Shown here: in pieces, positions 23,615-33,140 of the stretch
How the letters are laid out: every line of letters starts with the position of its first letter
How positions within the stretch are numbered: position 1 is the stretch's first letter
Program-made: the position numbers and the translations under genes
Assembly: GCF_035984415.1 (NCBI RefSeq)
Contig: NZ_CP130720.1
Location: 4,216,001 to 4,280,000 of the forward strand
DNA length: 64,000 nucleotides
Reading direction: 5' to 3'
Origin: Streptomyces sp. NBC_01296
Lineage (GTDB): Bacteria; Actinomycetota; Actinomycetes; Streptomycetales; Streptomycetaceae
Notes under the pieces: model-generated
Databases searched by the model: none
The model's input: the letters and a program-made list of their open reading frames with translations, nothing else
What the model was told of the DNA's origin: nothing

Positions 23615-25255
23615 TTACGAATACCGCGGGTGCGGGAGCGTCGAGGGCGGCAGGCCCCCCACCCGGGTGCGCTCGGCGTCGCGCGCGGCGTCCCGCAGGG
23701 ACTGCGTGGACAGCGAGCGCGGCCACGGCGTGTCGCGGTCCACGCGCAGCTCGGGGACCTGGTCCCGGCCGGCGAGTACGAGGCCCCAGTCCTGCGGCGG
23801 CGCGTCGGTCCTGCCGAGGCTGCGGTCGGGTCCGGCGGCGAAGCCGGAGAGCCGCCCGCCCGCGCTGTAGGGAGCGGTGCGCAGGCCGGCCGCGCGCAGG
23901 GTGGCCTCGACCGTCCAGTACGTGCGCGGGCGCGTGGCCAGCGGTCCGGCGTGGACGGCGAGCCGCCCGCCGGGGCGCAGGGCCCGGGCGGCGAGCCCGT
24001 AGAACTCCTGCGAGTACAGCTTCGTGCTGGGCGTGATGCCCGGGTCGGGGAGGTCGGAGAGGATGACGTCGTACCGGTCCCGGGCGGCCGGCCCCCGCAG
24101 CCAGCGGAACGCGTCCTGGGTGACGACGGCGAGGCGGGGGTCCTCGTACGCCCGGCCGTTGAGCGCGGACAGCATCGGGTCGGTGCGCGCGAGGCGGACC
24201 ACGCCGGGGTCGAGCTCGACGACGGTGACGGAGGCGACGTCGCGGTAGCGCAGCACCTCGCGCGCGGCGAGCCCGTCGCCGCCGCCGAGGACCAGGACCC
24301 GGGCGTGCGGGCCGGTCATCGCGGGGTGCACGAGGGCCTCGTGGTAGCGGTACTCGTCGTAGCCGCTGACCCGCAGCCGGCCGTCGAGGAACAGGTCGAG
24401 GGAGCGCGGGGAGCCGGTGGCGGGGCCGGTCAGCACGAGCTCCTGGACGCCGGTCTGCTGCGCGACCCGGACCTCGCCGCCGTAGACGGCGCGCCGGGCG
24501 ACCCGCTCGAAGTCGTCGGCGAGGACGGTCGCGCAGGCGAGGACGGCCAGCACGGTGACGTTCGCGGCGATGAGCAGCCAGCGGGAGCGCCGGCTCAGGT
24601 CGCGGCGGAACAGCCACAGGACCAGGCCCGCGCCGACGACCGCGTTGACGGTGCCGGTCAGCATGGCGCCGGTGAGCTGGCCGAGCACCGGCAGCAGCAG
24701 GAACGGGAAGGCCAGCCCGCCGACCAGGGCGCCCACGTAGTCGGCGGCGAACAGGTCGGCGACGGCGCCGCCCGCGTCCTGCCTGCGGATCCGCTGGATG
24801 AGGACCATCAGCAGGGGGATCTCGGCGCCGATGAGCACGCCGATCGCGAAGGAGAAGGCCACGAGGGCGGGCCGGGACTCGCCCAGCCACGCGAAGCTCG
24901 CGTACAGCGCCATCGCCGAGAGCCCGCCGAGCAGGGCCAGGCCCGCCTCGATGACGGCGAATCCGAACGCGGGCCGTCTGCGCAGCCGTTTGGCCAGCAG
25001 GGAGCCGACCCCCATCGCGAAGACCATGACGGACAGCACGACGGACGCCTGGGTGACGGAATCGCCGATGAGGTAGGAGCCGAGGGCGAGCAGCTCCAAT
25101 TCGTACACGAGCCCGCAGGCGGCGCAGACGAACACGGTGGCCAGGACGAGGAGTCGGCCGGTCCGGGGCCGTACGGGCAGGGCGGCCGGGAGGGTCGCCA
25201 CGCCCCGCGGCTCCGGAGCCGGGAGCACCCGGCGCGGGACGGAACGGTCGATCAT
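23615..25255 (-). CDS. speE: Polyamine aminopropyltransferase fused to a membrane domain
   Basis: This 546-residue protein has about seven transmembrane helices in residues 25-220. A cytoplasmic spermidine synthase-type domain follows, with VLVLGGGDGLAAREVLRY, VVELDPGVVRLART and SDLPDPGITPSTKLYSQEFY, which holds the catalytic Asp and the polyamine-binding region. It may transfer an aminopropyl group from decarboxylated AdoMet. Membrane-fused members are widespread in actinobacteria and their substrate is unproven. It lies upstream of the SRPBCC gene on the same strand. Confidence 0.88.
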   Translation of the reverse strand: MIDRSVPRRVLPAPEPRGVATLPAALPVRPRTGRLLVLATVFVCAACGLVYELELLALGSYLIGDSVTQASVVLSVMVFAMGVGSLLAKRLRRRPAFGFAVIEAGLALLGGLSAMALYASFAWLGESRPALVAFSFAIGVLIGAEIPLLMVLIQRIRRQDAGGAVADLFAADYVGALVGGLAFPFLLLPVLGQLTGAMLTGTVNAVVGAGLVLWLFRRDLSRRSRWLLIAANVTVLAVLACATVLADDFERVARRAVYGGEVRVAQQTGVQELVLTGPATGSPRSLDLFLDGRLRVSGYDEYRYHEALVHPAMTGPHARVLVLGGGDGLAAREVLRYRDVASVTVVELDPGVVRLARTDPMLSALNGRAYEDPRLAVVTQDAFRWLRGPAARDRYDVILSDLPDPGITPSTKLYSQEFYGLAARALRPGGRLAVHAGPLATRPRTYWTVEATLRAAGLRTAPYSAGGRLSGFAAGPDRSLGRTDAPPQDWGLVLAGRDQVPELRVDRDTPWPRSLSTQSLRDAARDAERTRVGGLPPSTLPHPRYS

Positions 25256-25394
25256 GCAGCGAACCGTACGTCACCACCCACTCGCATCCCGTCACCCACA
25301 TGGGTGTAAGTGACCTACCGTTCCAGCCAGTTGGCCTAACCGCGGGGGGACGCCCCCGGCGCCCGCGCCCCGGAACGCCCAGCCCAGTCCCGCA

Positions 25395-25937
25395 CTACCG
25401 TGCGTCGGACTCCAGGGCGCCCGCGGGTGCGCCCGTGCGCACACCGACCCTCGTACGAGTGGCCACCAACTGGCCTTCCTGCGGATACGCGTGCCAGGTC
25501 CGCCAGCGCACCTGGCCCTCGTGGCGCTGCGCGAGCATGGCGGTGAAGGCGTGCGGGCTGCCGGGAAAGGTTCCGGCCAATCCGTTCGGGTGATCCGCGA
25601 CCAGCGCCAGCAGTTCCTGTGCACGTCCCGCGAAGGACCCCTGCGACAGGGTCTCGACCCGCGCGGCGAACTCGTACTCCCAGTCCCCCATCCGCTTGGC
25701 CACGCCGAGCGGCAGCGGCGTACTGCTGCCGGGCATGCAGGCGACCGTCTCCGAGCAGAGCACCCGGCCGGCCTCCAGCAGCACCTGGTGCGAGGCGCCG
25801 AGCAGGCGCAACTCCACTTTGGCACCCGCCAGTTCGAGGTTCAGTACGGCCAGGGCGGGCAGCCGGTCCCGACCCAGGGCCCAGGCGAGATCGGCGGCAC
25901 GCGTGTCGGTGTAGGTGGTCTGGAGGGTCGTGAGCAT
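25395..25937 (-). CDS. DUF2617 protein
   Basis: This 180-residue protein is of a family of unknown function found in actinobacteria: AALAVLNLELAGAKVELRLLGASHQV-like strands, and VACMPGSSTPLPLGV. No catalytic motif can be assigned. The start is the ATG of MLTTLQTTY; further in-frame starts upstream are less likely. Confidence 0.8.
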   Translation of the reverse strand: MLTTLQTTYTDTRAADLAWALGRDRLPALAVLNLELAGAKVELRLLGASHQVLLEAGRVLCSETVACMPGSSTPLPLGVAKRMGDWEYEFAARVETLSQGSFAGRAQELLALVADHPNGLAGTFPGSPHAFTAMLAQRHEGQVRWRTWHAYPQEGQLVATRTRVGVRTGAPAGALESDAR

Positions 25938-26269
25938 GAGTCGGCTCCGCAAACGCGCGAGGGAGATGGGCCGGGGCCCGCCAGCGGTAGTCAACGGGTG
26001 GGGGACACCGGCACGGGTCCACAGGAAGTCCAGGGAGGTCCGAGGACTGGTCTACTCAACCGAGGGAATCATGAAAGGCACGGCACTCACAGCGTTTTTA
26101 CCCAACTTGATTGGGTTTACATCCCCCCGGGGGCTACACAGTTCACGTGTTCAGCCACATGCGCCCCGCGCGTCGCACCGCGGCCGAACGGGGAGTCCGA
26201 ACATGAGGGCGCCCGACGGCAGTTAGCACCGCCGGGCGCCCCGACGCACGCGGCGCCAGCTGCCCCGTG
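25938..26269. other. Intergenic region without a gene
   Basis: No convincing coding sequence is present. It contains one short inverted repeat (26100-26116) flanked by A/T-rich bases that stand out from the background, so a promoter or operator is possible. Confidence 0.5.
26100..26116. promoter_or_regulatory. Inverted repeat, possible operator
   Basis: ACCCAA-CTTGA-TTGGGT is a perfect 6-bp inverted repeat with a 5-base spacer, in the gap upstream of the DUF2617 gene. Confidence 0.35.
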
Positions 26270-26524
26270 TCAGCTGGAACCGCAACCTCCGCCGCCGCAG
26301 GAGGACGATCCTCCACCGCACGACGAGGAAGAACCGCAGGACGACGAGGAACCGCAGGACGAGCTGCCCCCGCACGAGCTGGAAGACCCGCCTCCGTTCG
26401 CCCACCACGACGAGCGGGAACCCGAGCCGGAGTCGGCGCCGGTCCAGGCGCGGACGACCTTCCGTGCCAGGAGCACGAAGCCCAGGATGACCAGCGCCAC
26501 CAGCGCCAAACCGAAGACAGACAT
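26270..26524 (-). CDS. Small membrane protein with Cys/Ser/Gly-rich repeat tail
   Basis: This 84-residue protein has one N-terminal transmembrane helix (VFGLALVALVILGFVLLA), a short basic stretch (RKVVRAW), and a tail of repeated SSSSCG-type units with six Cys at nearly regular spacing. The tail could bind metal, form disulfides or be a modification substrate. The start is the ATG of MSVFGLALV; the open frame continues upstream without coding character. It is divergent from the aminotransferase gene. The family is not one I recognise with confidence. Confidence 0.65.
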   Translation of the reverse strand: MSVFGLALVALVILGFVLLARKVVRAWTGADSGSGSRSSWWANGGGSSSSCGGSSSCGSSSSCGSSSSCGGGSSSCGGGGCGSS

Positions 26525-26639
26525 GACAACCAACCCCCGTTCACGTTCATCGCCCCGGTCCCCCGGGGTGTGAAGGGGGGATGCCCGCACGCCACCCGGG
26601 CCAAAGCACACTTGAGCAAGTCCAGAGGTTCCCCGCAGG

Positions 26640-27830
26640 ATGGCGCCCATGAGCGCACCCGTGGGCGGCAGCCGCCCCCTCCTGAACCGCCGCCTGGCCT
26701 CCTTCGGCACCACGATCTTCGCGGAGATGTCGGCCCTGGCCGCCCGCACCGGGTCGATCAACCTCGGCCAGGGCTTCCCCGACACGGACGGCCCCGCCGA
26801 GATCGCCGAGGCCGCCTCCCGCGCCGTGCTCTCGGGCCTGGGCAACCAGTACCCGCCGGGCCCCGGCGTCCCGGAGCTGCGCACCGCGATCACCCGGCAC
26901 CAGCAGCGGTTCTACGGCCTGAGCCACGACCCCGACACGGAGGTCCTGGTCACCGCCGGCGCGACGGAGGCCATCGCCGCCTCGCTGCTCGCCCTGCTCG
27001 AACCGGGCGACGAGGTCATCGCCCTGGAGCCGTACTACGACTCGTACGCGGCCTGCATCGCGATGGCCGGCGCCACCCGCGTGCCGGTCACCCTGCGCCC
27101 GGACGCCGGAGCCTTCACCCTCGACCTCGACGAACTGCGCGCCGCGGTCACCCCGCGCACCCGGCTGCTCCTGCTGAACACCCCGCACAACCCGACGGGC
27201 ACGGTCCTGACCCCGGCCGAGCTCGCGGCGATCGCGGAACTGGCGGTGGAGCGGAACCTCCTCGTCGTCACGGACGAGGTCTACGAACACCTGGTCTTCG
27301 AGGGCGCCCACGTCCCGCTGGCCTCGCTGCCCGGCATGCGCGAGCGCACGGTCACCATCAGCTCGGCCGGCAAGACGTTCTCCTTCACGGGCTGGAAGGT
27401 CGGCTGGATCACCGCCCCGCCGGAGCTCGTCTCGGCGGTCCGCTCTGCGAAGCAGTTCCTGACGTACGTCTCCTCGGGCCCCTTCCAGTACGCCATCGCC
27501 GAGGCCCTGTCCCTCCCCGACAGCTACTACGAGGGCTTCCGCGCCGACCTGGCCGCCAAGCGCGACATCCTCGCCGACGGCCTCACGGCGGCCGGGTTCG
27601 AGGTCTTCCGCCCCCGGGGCACGTACTTCATCACCACGGACATCACCCCGCTCGGCGAAAAGGACGGCCTCGCCTTCTGCCGCGCCCTCCCGGAACGCTG
27701 CGGCGTCGTCGCCATCCCCAACCAGGTCTTCTACGACCACCAGGCCGCAGGAGCCACCCAGGTCCGCTGGGCCTTCTGCAAGAAGACCGAGGTCCTCGAG
27801 GAGGCCGCGGACCGCCTGCGGCGGCTCTGA
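26640..27830 (+). CDS. PLP-dependent aminotransferase (fold type I)
   Basis: This 396-residue class I/II aminotransferase shows INLGQGFPDTDGP, TAGATEAIAAS, NTPHNPTGTVL, and the PLP-lysine segment SSAGKTFSFTGWKVGW near residue 245. This pattern fits kynurenine/methionine aminotransferases and the actinobacterial N-succinyldiaminopimelate aminotransferase (DapC) group. The exact amino donor and acceptor cannot be fixed. A second ATG three codons in (MSAPVG) is also possible. Confidence 0.92.
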   Translation: MAPMSAPVGGSRPLLNRRLASFGTTIFAEMSALAARTGSINLGQGFPDTDGPAEIAEAASRAVLSGLGNQYPPGPGVPELRTAITRHQQRFYGLSHDPDTEVLVTAGATEAIAASLLALLEPGDEVIALEPYYDSYAACIAMAGATRVPVTLRPDAGAFTLDLDELRAAVTPRTRLLLLNTPHNPTGTVLTPAELAAIAELAVERNLLVVTDEVYEHLVFEGAHVPLASLPGMRERTVTISSAGKTFSFTGWKVGWITAPPELVSAVRSAKQFLTYVSSGPFQYAIAEALSLPDSYYEGFRADLAAKRDILADGLTAAGFEVFRPRGTYFITTDITPLGEKDGLAFCRALPERCGVVAIPNQVFYDHQAAGATQVRWAFCKKTEVLEEAADRLRRL

Positions 27831-27986
27831 GCGGGGCGCTCATCGGGGGGACGCCTCCGGGGCGGGCTGATTTCACCGGAGATTCCGGGGGCATTCACGC
27901 CCGCCGGAAGGTGGTGAGCTTTAGGGTGCCCGAGGCTCTCCTCGTCGGGATGGGCGTACGCACGCAGCGCGGGAAAGACGGGGTTC

Positions 27987-29135
27987 ATGACGGCGACGGG
28001 CAGTGCGTCGGTTTCCGTGCGGCCGCAGCAGCTCCGGACCGGCAGGGTGCCCGCCGCCCTCGTCGCGCTCGGGGTGTTCACCACCGTCCGGGCCGGCGGG
28101 GCGCTGGTGCTCACCGTCGGGGCGTGGTGGGCCGGGCGGAGCCCCGTCCGGGTGCTCGGGCACTCCTGGGACTCCGTCTGGTACCTCGGCATCGCCGTGC
28201 ACGGCTACGGCCGCACCCAGATGTGGGCGGGGTCGGGGCTGGTGCAGAGCGACTACGCCTTCTTCCCGCTGTACCCGCTGCTCGTCCGGCTGGCCGGAGC
28301 CACCCCGTGGGCCGGGCTGCTCGTGGCCTGGACCGCCGCCGCGGTGGCCGCCGTCGGGGTGTACCGGGTCGGGGAGCTGGTGCTCGGCCCGCGCGTCGGG
28401 GTGCTGCTGGTGGCGCTGTGGGCGGCGACCCCGCACGCGGTGGTGCTCACCCTCGCCTACACCGAGCCGCTGCTGGCCGCGCTCGCCGCCTGGGCCCTGT
28501 ACGCCGTGCTGCGCGAGCGCTGGCCGTGGGCCACGGGCCTCGCCGTGCTCGCCGGGCTGACCCGCCCGACCGGGATCGCCGTCGCCGCCGCCGTGTCCGC
28601 CGTGGCCCTGCACGCGCTGTTCGTCCGCAGATCCCGCGCGCCCGAGGTGTGGGCGGCCGCACTGCTGGCCCCGGCGGGCTGGGCCGCGTACGTCCTCGCC
28701 GTCGGGATACGTACGGGGGATCCGGCCGGGTACTTCACCGTGCAGCGGCGCTGGGGCTCCCGCTTCGACTTCGGCTCGTACACGACGGGCACCGTCTGGC
28801 GGGTGCTGACCGGCGGGCACGTACCGCTCGCCACCGTCGTGACCGTGGCCGTGCTGGCCGCGGCCGGGCTCCTGGCGGTGCTCCTGCTGCTCGACCGGAT
28901 GCCGCCGGCGCTGCTCGTGTACACCGCCGTGCTGCTGCTGATCACCTACGGCGGGGCCGGCTATTTCGAATCGAAGCCGCGCTTCCTGCTGCCGGCGTTC
29001 CCGCTGCTCCTGCCGGTCGCCGCCGCAATGGCACGAGCCCGGCCGCGCTCCGCGGTCGTGGTGACCGCGGGGCTGGCCGGGCTCTCGTACGGCTACGGGC
29101 TGTACCTGCTGCTGATCGCCCGCGTGCCGCTGTGA
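27987..29135 (+). CDS. PIG-V-like mannosyltransferase family membrane protein
   Basis: This 382-residue polytopic membrane protein resembles GPI mannosyltransferase 2/PIG-V and GT39-type enzymes. A loop motif WDSVWYLGIAVHGYG lies near residue 60, with the catalytic acidic residue expected in WDS. YAFFPLYPLLVRLAG follows, then about eight hydrophobic segments. It likely transfers a sugar from a polyprenyl phosphate donor outside the membrane. It is close to the convergent YbjN gene. Confidence 0.78.
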   Translation: MTATGSASVSVRPQQLRTGRVPAALVALGVFTTVRAGGALVLTVGAWWAGRSPVRVLGHSWDSVWYLGIAVHGYGRTQMWAGSGLVQSDYAFFPLYPLLVRLAGATPWAGLLVAWTAAAVAAVGVYRVGELVLGPRVGVLLVALWAATPHAVVLTLAYTEPLLAALAAWALYAVLRERWPWATGLAVLAGLTRPTGIAVAAAVSAVALHALFVRRSRAPEVWAAALLAPAGWAAYVLAVGIRTGDPAGYFTVQRRWGSRFDFGSYTTGTVWRVLTGGHVPLATVVTVAVLAAAGLLAVLLLLDRMPPALLVYTAVLLLITYGGAGYFESKPRFLLPAFPLLLPVAAAMARARPRSAVVVTAGLAGLSYGYGLYLLLIARVPL

Positions 29136-29148
29136 CGGGTGGCGACGA

Positions 29149-29691
29149 CTAGTTGTCGTCGTCCCCGTCCTTTTCGTCACCGTCGGTCGAGTCGATCTCC
29201 TTCTCCAGTCCGAGCTGCTCCACGAGCCACTTGTCGAACTCGATGGAGGCACGGACCCAGCTGACCGTGGAGGAAACGAAGTGCTCCAGGTTGACGCCGG
29301 TGCCGATCAGCATCTGCGCCTCGCCGATCAGGCGGACGGAGCCGTCGTCGTGCGTGTGGCTGTAGACCTTCGGCCACAGGGTGCGACGGTTCCAGTCGTC
29401 GATCGACTCGAGGAGCTGGGGCTTGTCCTCGATCGCGTGCGGACGGTCGTAGAAGGTCCGCACCGAGAAGACCTGCTGCTCGTCCTCGCCGCGGAACATG
29501 AAGTACGTACGGAACTCCTCCCACGGCGCCGCGAGGTCACCCTCGTCGTCGACGACGTACTTGAGCTCCATCTGCTCCAGCAGCTGCTTGACCAGATCCT
29601 GGTCGGGGACGACGGGGCCCGCCGGTCCTGTGGCCTGCGGATCGGGCTGCTGCCCTCCGAAGTTCGGAATCGAGGCCGGGTCGATGCTCAC
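29149..29691 (-). CDS. YbjN-domain protein
   Basis: This 180-residue protein has a type III secretion chaperone-like YbjN fold: QMELKYVVDDEGDLAAPWEEFRTYF, YDRPHAIEDKPQLLES and EFDKWLVEQLGL in order, with an acidic C-terminus. Its function is unknown; family members affect stress and growth. The GTG of VSIDPASIP is chosen because GAAGGGA lies about 9 bases upstream; an ATG at 29721 is the alternative. Confidence 0.82.
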   Translation of the reverse strand: MSIDPASIPNFGGQQPDPQATGPAGPVVPDQDLVKQLLEQMELKYVVDDEGDLAAPWEEFRTYFMFRGEDEQQVFSVRTFYDRPHAIEDKPQLLESIDDWNRRTLWPKVYSHTHDDGSVRLIGEAQMLIGTGVNLEHFVSSTVSWVRASIEFDKWLVEQLGLEKEIDSTDGDEKDGDDDN

Positions 29692-29840
29692 CGTGATTTC
29701 CCTTCGTGCGGATGATGTCATCCTCCCCCATGGCTCCCACCCCCTGTCCACCCCCGCACGCACGATCCGCGCAGGGCGGACAGGAGTAAGCCGCCGATAA
29801 GCGGGGGCGGTGTGCCTGTGGCCGGCCGCGCCGGCGCAGC

Positions 29841-32441
29841 TCAGAGGGCCTTGCCGACGATGAGGTCCTCGCCGGCCACGTCGACCCGTACGGTGTCGCC
29901 GTCGCGGACCTCGCCCGCCAGGATCTCCTTGGCCAGGCGGTCGCCGATCGCCGTCTGGATCAGGCGGCGCAGCGGGCGGGCGCCGTACGCCGGGTCATTG
30001 CCCTTGTCCGCCAGCCAGGCCAGGGCGTCGGGGGTGACGTCCAGGGTCAGGCGGCGCTGCGCCAGGCGCTTGGCGAGGCTGCCGATCTGGAGCTCGGCGA
30101 TGTGGGCCAGCTCGTCCTTCGTCAGCGCGGAGAAGACCACCAGGTCGTCGAGGCGGTTGAGGAATTCCGGCTTGAAGGAGGCCCGGACCACGTCCATGAC
30201 CCGGTCGTGCTTCTCCTCGGCCGAGGTCGCCGGGTCCATCAGGAACTGGCTGCCCAGGTTCGAGGTCAGGATCAGGATCGTGTTGCGGAAGTCCACGGTG
30301 CGGCCCTGGCCGTCCGTGAGGCGCCCGTCGTCCAGGACCTGGAGCAGGATGTCGAAGACCTCGGGGTGGGCCTTCTCGACCTCGTCCAGGAGCACCACGG
30401 AGTACGGGCGGCGGCGTACGGCCTCGGTGAGCTGGCCGCCCTCCTCGTAGCCGACGTACCCGGGCGGGGCGCCGACCAGACGGGCCACGCTGTGCTTCTC
30501 GGAGTACTCCGACATGTCGATGCGGACCATGGCCCGCTCGTCGTCGAAGAGGAAGTCCGCGAGGGCCTTGGCCAGCTCCGTCTTGCCCACGCCCGTCGGG
30601 CCCAGGAAGAGGAACGAGCCGGTCGGGCGGTCCGGGTCGGCGATCCCGGCCCGGGTGCGGCGTACGGCGTCCGAGACGGCCCGTACGGCCTCGCCCTGGC
30701 CGATCAGGCGGCGGCCCAGCTCGTCCTCCATGCGCAGCAGCTTCTGCGTCTCCCCCTCGAGGAGACGGCCCGCCGGGATGCCCGTCCAGGCGCCGACCAC
30801 GTCCGCGATGTCGTCGGGACCGACCTCGTCCTTGACCATCGTGCCTTTGGAGGTTCCGGTCTTGGAGGCCTCTTCCTCCTCCTCGGTGGCCTCCGCCAGC
30901 TCGCGCTCCAGCGTCGGGATCTCCCCGTAGAGCAGCTTGGAGGCGGTGTCGAAGTCGCCGTCGCGCTGCGCGCGCTCGGCCTGGCCGCGCAGGTCGTCGA
31001 GGCGCTCCTTGAGCTCGCCGACGCGGTTGAGGGACTGCTTCTCCTTCTCCCAGCGGGCGGTCAGGCCCCGCAGGTCCTCCTCCCGGTCCGCCAGGTCCTT
31101 GCGGATCTTCTCCAGGCGCTCGATCGAGGCCGGGTCGGACTCGTTCTTCAGCGCCAGCTCCTCCATCCGCAGGCGGTCGACCGAGCGCTGCAGCTCGTCG
31201 ATCTCCAGCGGGGAGGAGTCGATCTCCATGCGCAGCCGGGACGCGGCCTCGTCGACGAGGTCGATGGCCTTGTCGGGGAGGAAGCGGGAGGTGATGTACC
31301 GGTCGGAGAGGGTCGCGGCGGCCACCAGCGCGCTGTCGTTGATGACGACCTTGTGGTGGGCCTCGTAGCGGCCCTTGAGCCCGCGCAGGATCGCGATGGT
31401 GTCCTCGACGGACGGCTCGGCGACCAGCACCTGCTGGAAGCGCCGCTCGAGCGCCGGGTCCTTCTCGATCCGCTCGCGGTACTCGTCGAGCGTGGTCGCG
31501 CCGACCATCCGCAGCTCGCCGCGGGCCAGCATGGGCTTGAGCATGTTGCCCGCGTCCATGGCCGAATCGCCGCCGGCGCCGGCGCCGACGACGGTGTGCA
31601 GCTCGTCGATGAAGGTGATGATCTGGCCGTCGCTGGACTTGATCTCGGCGAGGACCGTCTTCAGCCGCTCCTCGAACTCGCCGCGGTACTTCGCGCCCGC
31701 GACCATCGCGCCGAGGTCGAGGGAGACCAGCCGCTTGTTCTTCAGTGACTCCGGGACGTCGCCCTTCACGATGCGCTGCGCGAGGCCCTCGACGACGGCC
31801 GTCTTGCCGACGCCGGGCTCGCCGATGAGCACCGGGTTGTTCTTCGTACGGCGCGACAGGACCTGGACGACGCGCCGGATCTCCTGGTCGCGGCCGATGA
31901 CGGGGTCGAGCTTGCCCTCACGCGCGGCCGCCGTGAAGTCCGTGCCGAACTTCTCGAGGGCCTTGTACTGGCCCTCGGGGTCGGGGCTGGTCACCCGCCG
32001 TCCTCCTCGTGCGTTCTCGAAGGCGTCCAGCAGCTTCTTCGCCGTCGCGCCCTGGGTGGAAAGGACCTCGCCGGCCGCGCCGCCCTTGGCGGCGATGGCG
32101 ATGAGGAGGTGTTCGGTGGAGAGGTATTCGTCGCCGAGCTTCCCGGCCTGCTGGTCGGCCTCGGCGAGTACGGCGAGCAGCTCGCGCGTGGGCTGCGGGG
32201 GTGCCACCGTGGAGCCCGTGACGCTGGGCAGGGCCGCCAGCAGCCGCTCGGCGCCGCCCCGGACCGCCGCCTGGTCGGCCTCGGTGGCCGCGAGGAGGTC
32301 GGTGATGTTCTCGTTGTCCTCGCCGGCGAGCAGGGCCAGCAGCAGGTGCGCCGGGGTCAGATCCGCGTGGCCGTCCTTCACGGCCCGGCTGGTGGCCGCG
32401 TTCAGGGCGTCCCGGCTCTTGTTGGTCAGCTCGGCATCCAC
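29841..32441 (-). CDS. clpB: ATP-dependent chaperone ClpB
   Basis: This 866-residue hexameric disaggregase works with DnaK to recover aggregated proteins. Domains in order are an N-terminal double Clp repeat (about residues 1-145), AAA1 with Walker A GEPGVGKT, a coiled-coil middle domain rich in Glu/Arg/Leu (about 390-520), AAA2 with GPTGVGKT, and the C-terminal small domain. A near-perfect HAIR element lies 90 bases upstream of the start, as expected for an HspR-regulated heat-shock gene. Confidence 0.98.
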   Translation of the reverse strand: MDAELTNKSRDALNAATSRAVKDGHADLTPAHLLLALLAGEDNENITDLLAATEADQAAVRGGAERLLAALPSVTGSTVAPPQPTRELLAVLAEADQQAGKLGDEYLSTEHLLIAIAAKGGAAGEVLSTQGATAKKLLDAFENARGGRRVTSPDPEGQYKALEKFGTDFTAAAREGKLDPVIGRDQEIRRVVQVLSRRTKNNPVLIGEPGVGKTAVVEGLAQRIVKGDVPESLKNKRLVSLDLGAMVAGAKYRGEFEERLKTVLAEIKSSDGQIITFIDELHTVVGAGAGGDSAMDAGNMLKPMLARGELRMVGATTLDEYRERIEKDPALERRFQQVLVAEPSVEDTIAILRGLKGRYEAHHKVVINDSALVAAATLSDRYITSRFLPDKAIDLVDEAASRLRMEIDSSPLEIDELQRSVDRLRMEELALKNESDPASIERLEKIRKDLADREEDLRGLTARWEKEKQSLNRVGELKERLDDLRGQAERAQRDGDFDTASKLLYGEIPTLERELAEATEEEEEASKTGTSKGTMVKDEVGPDDIADVVGAWTGIPAGRLLEGETQKLLRMEDELGRRLIGQGEAVRAVSDAVRRTRAGIADPDRPTGSFLFLGPTGVGKTELAKALADFLFDDERAMVRIDMSEYSEKHSVARLVGAPPGYVGYEEGGQLTEAVRRRPYSVVLLDEVEKAHPEVFDILLQVLDDGRLTDGQGRTVDFRNTILILTSNLGSQFLMDPATSAEEKHDRVMDVVRASFKPEFLNRLDDLVVFSALTKDELAHIAELQIGSLAKRLAQRRLTLDVTPDALAWLADKGNDPAYGARPLRRLIQTAIGDRLAKEILAGEVRDGDTVRVDVAGEDLIVGKAL

Positions 32442-32530
32442 GTGCGACTTCTCCTCTCAGACAGGTCAGACACAGGCTTCAAGGTCTCGTTCTTCGCGTC
32501 TCGCTCTTTGACTATGGCAGCGTGCGCAAA

Positions 32531-32551
32531 GTTGAGTCTATTCCACTCAAG
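32531..32551. promoter_or_regulatory. HAIR element (HspR site) upstream of clpB
   Basis: GTTGAGT-N7-ACTCAAG matches the HspR-associated inverted repeat CTTGAGT-N7-ACTCAAG with one mismatch. It lies between clpB and the divergent PPOX gene, so it may affect both. Confidence 0.9.
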
Positions 32552-32584
32552 GGCGGAATCGGCCCCCTCCCGTACGCTCGGGCC

Positions 32585-32998
32585 ATGGCTCTTGACGTAC
32601 TCAACCCGACGCCCGAGTACCTCGCCTTCTGGCGGGAGCGGCACGTCTGCACGCTGACCACCCCGCGCCCCGACGGGACCCCGCACGTGGTGCCGGTGGG
32701 CGTCACGTACGACCCGGAGGCCGGCCTGGCCCGGGTGATCAGCAACAAGAACAGCAAGAAGATCCGCAACGTGCTGGCGGCCCAGGGGACGGAGCGGGGC
32801 CCGGCCCGGGTGGCGGTGTGCCAGATGGCGGGACGCCGCTGGGCGACCCTGGAGGGGCACGCGGTGATCCGTACGGACGAGGCCTCGGTCGCCGAGGCGG
32901 TGGCGCGCTACGCGGAGCGCTACGGGCGGACGCCCTCTCCCAACCCGGACCGGGTCGTCATGGAGATCACCCTCGACCGGGCGATGGGCCGCGCCTGA
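32585..32998 (+). CDS. PPOX-class flavin/F420-dependent protein
   Basis: This 137-residue split-barrel protein of the pyridoxamine-phosphate-oxidase-like superfamily is of the F420-associated type. It shows FWRERHVCTLTTPRPDGTPH, PVGVTYDPEAGLARV and SNKNSKKIRNVLAAQ. It would bind F420 or a flavin and reduce an unknown substrate. It is divergent from clpB across the HAIR element, so heat-shock control is possible but unproven. The start is the ATG of MALDVLNPT. Confidence 0.88.
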   Translation: MALDVLNPTPEYLAFWRERHVCTLTTPRPDGTPHVVPVGVTYDPEAGLARVISNKNSKKIRNVLAAQGTERGPARVAVCQMAGRRWATLEGHAVIRTDEASVAEAVARYAERYGRTPSPNPDRVVMEITLDRAMGRA

Positions 32999-33052
32999 AC
33001 CGAAAACGGTTCAGCTTTCACCTTGTCCGGTTCAGGGACTGGACGCGGACAT

Positions 33053-33096
33053 CACAACGGCGCCACCGTGGTCAGGTCCACGATGGCGCCGTTGTG
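33053..33096. terminator. Bidirectional terminator
   Basis: A long hairpin, CACAACGGCGCCA paired with TGGCGCCGTTGTG and continued by CGTGG/CCACG, lies between convergent genes. Confidence 0.8.
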
Positions 33097-33140
33097 TGGG
33101 GGAAGCACCTGGAGCGATCTGCAACGACGGGGGAATCGCT

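Noticed and set aside
23568..25301. Upstream extension of the SRPBCC gene frame
   Set aside because: It overlaps the aminopropyltransferase gene out of frame. The SRPBCC domain begins exactly at the ATG at 23567.
30102..31748. A 548-codon open frame opposite clpB
   Set aside because: It is antisense to clpB, with skewed Val/Leu/Gly/Asp composition typical of mirrored Streptomyces codons.
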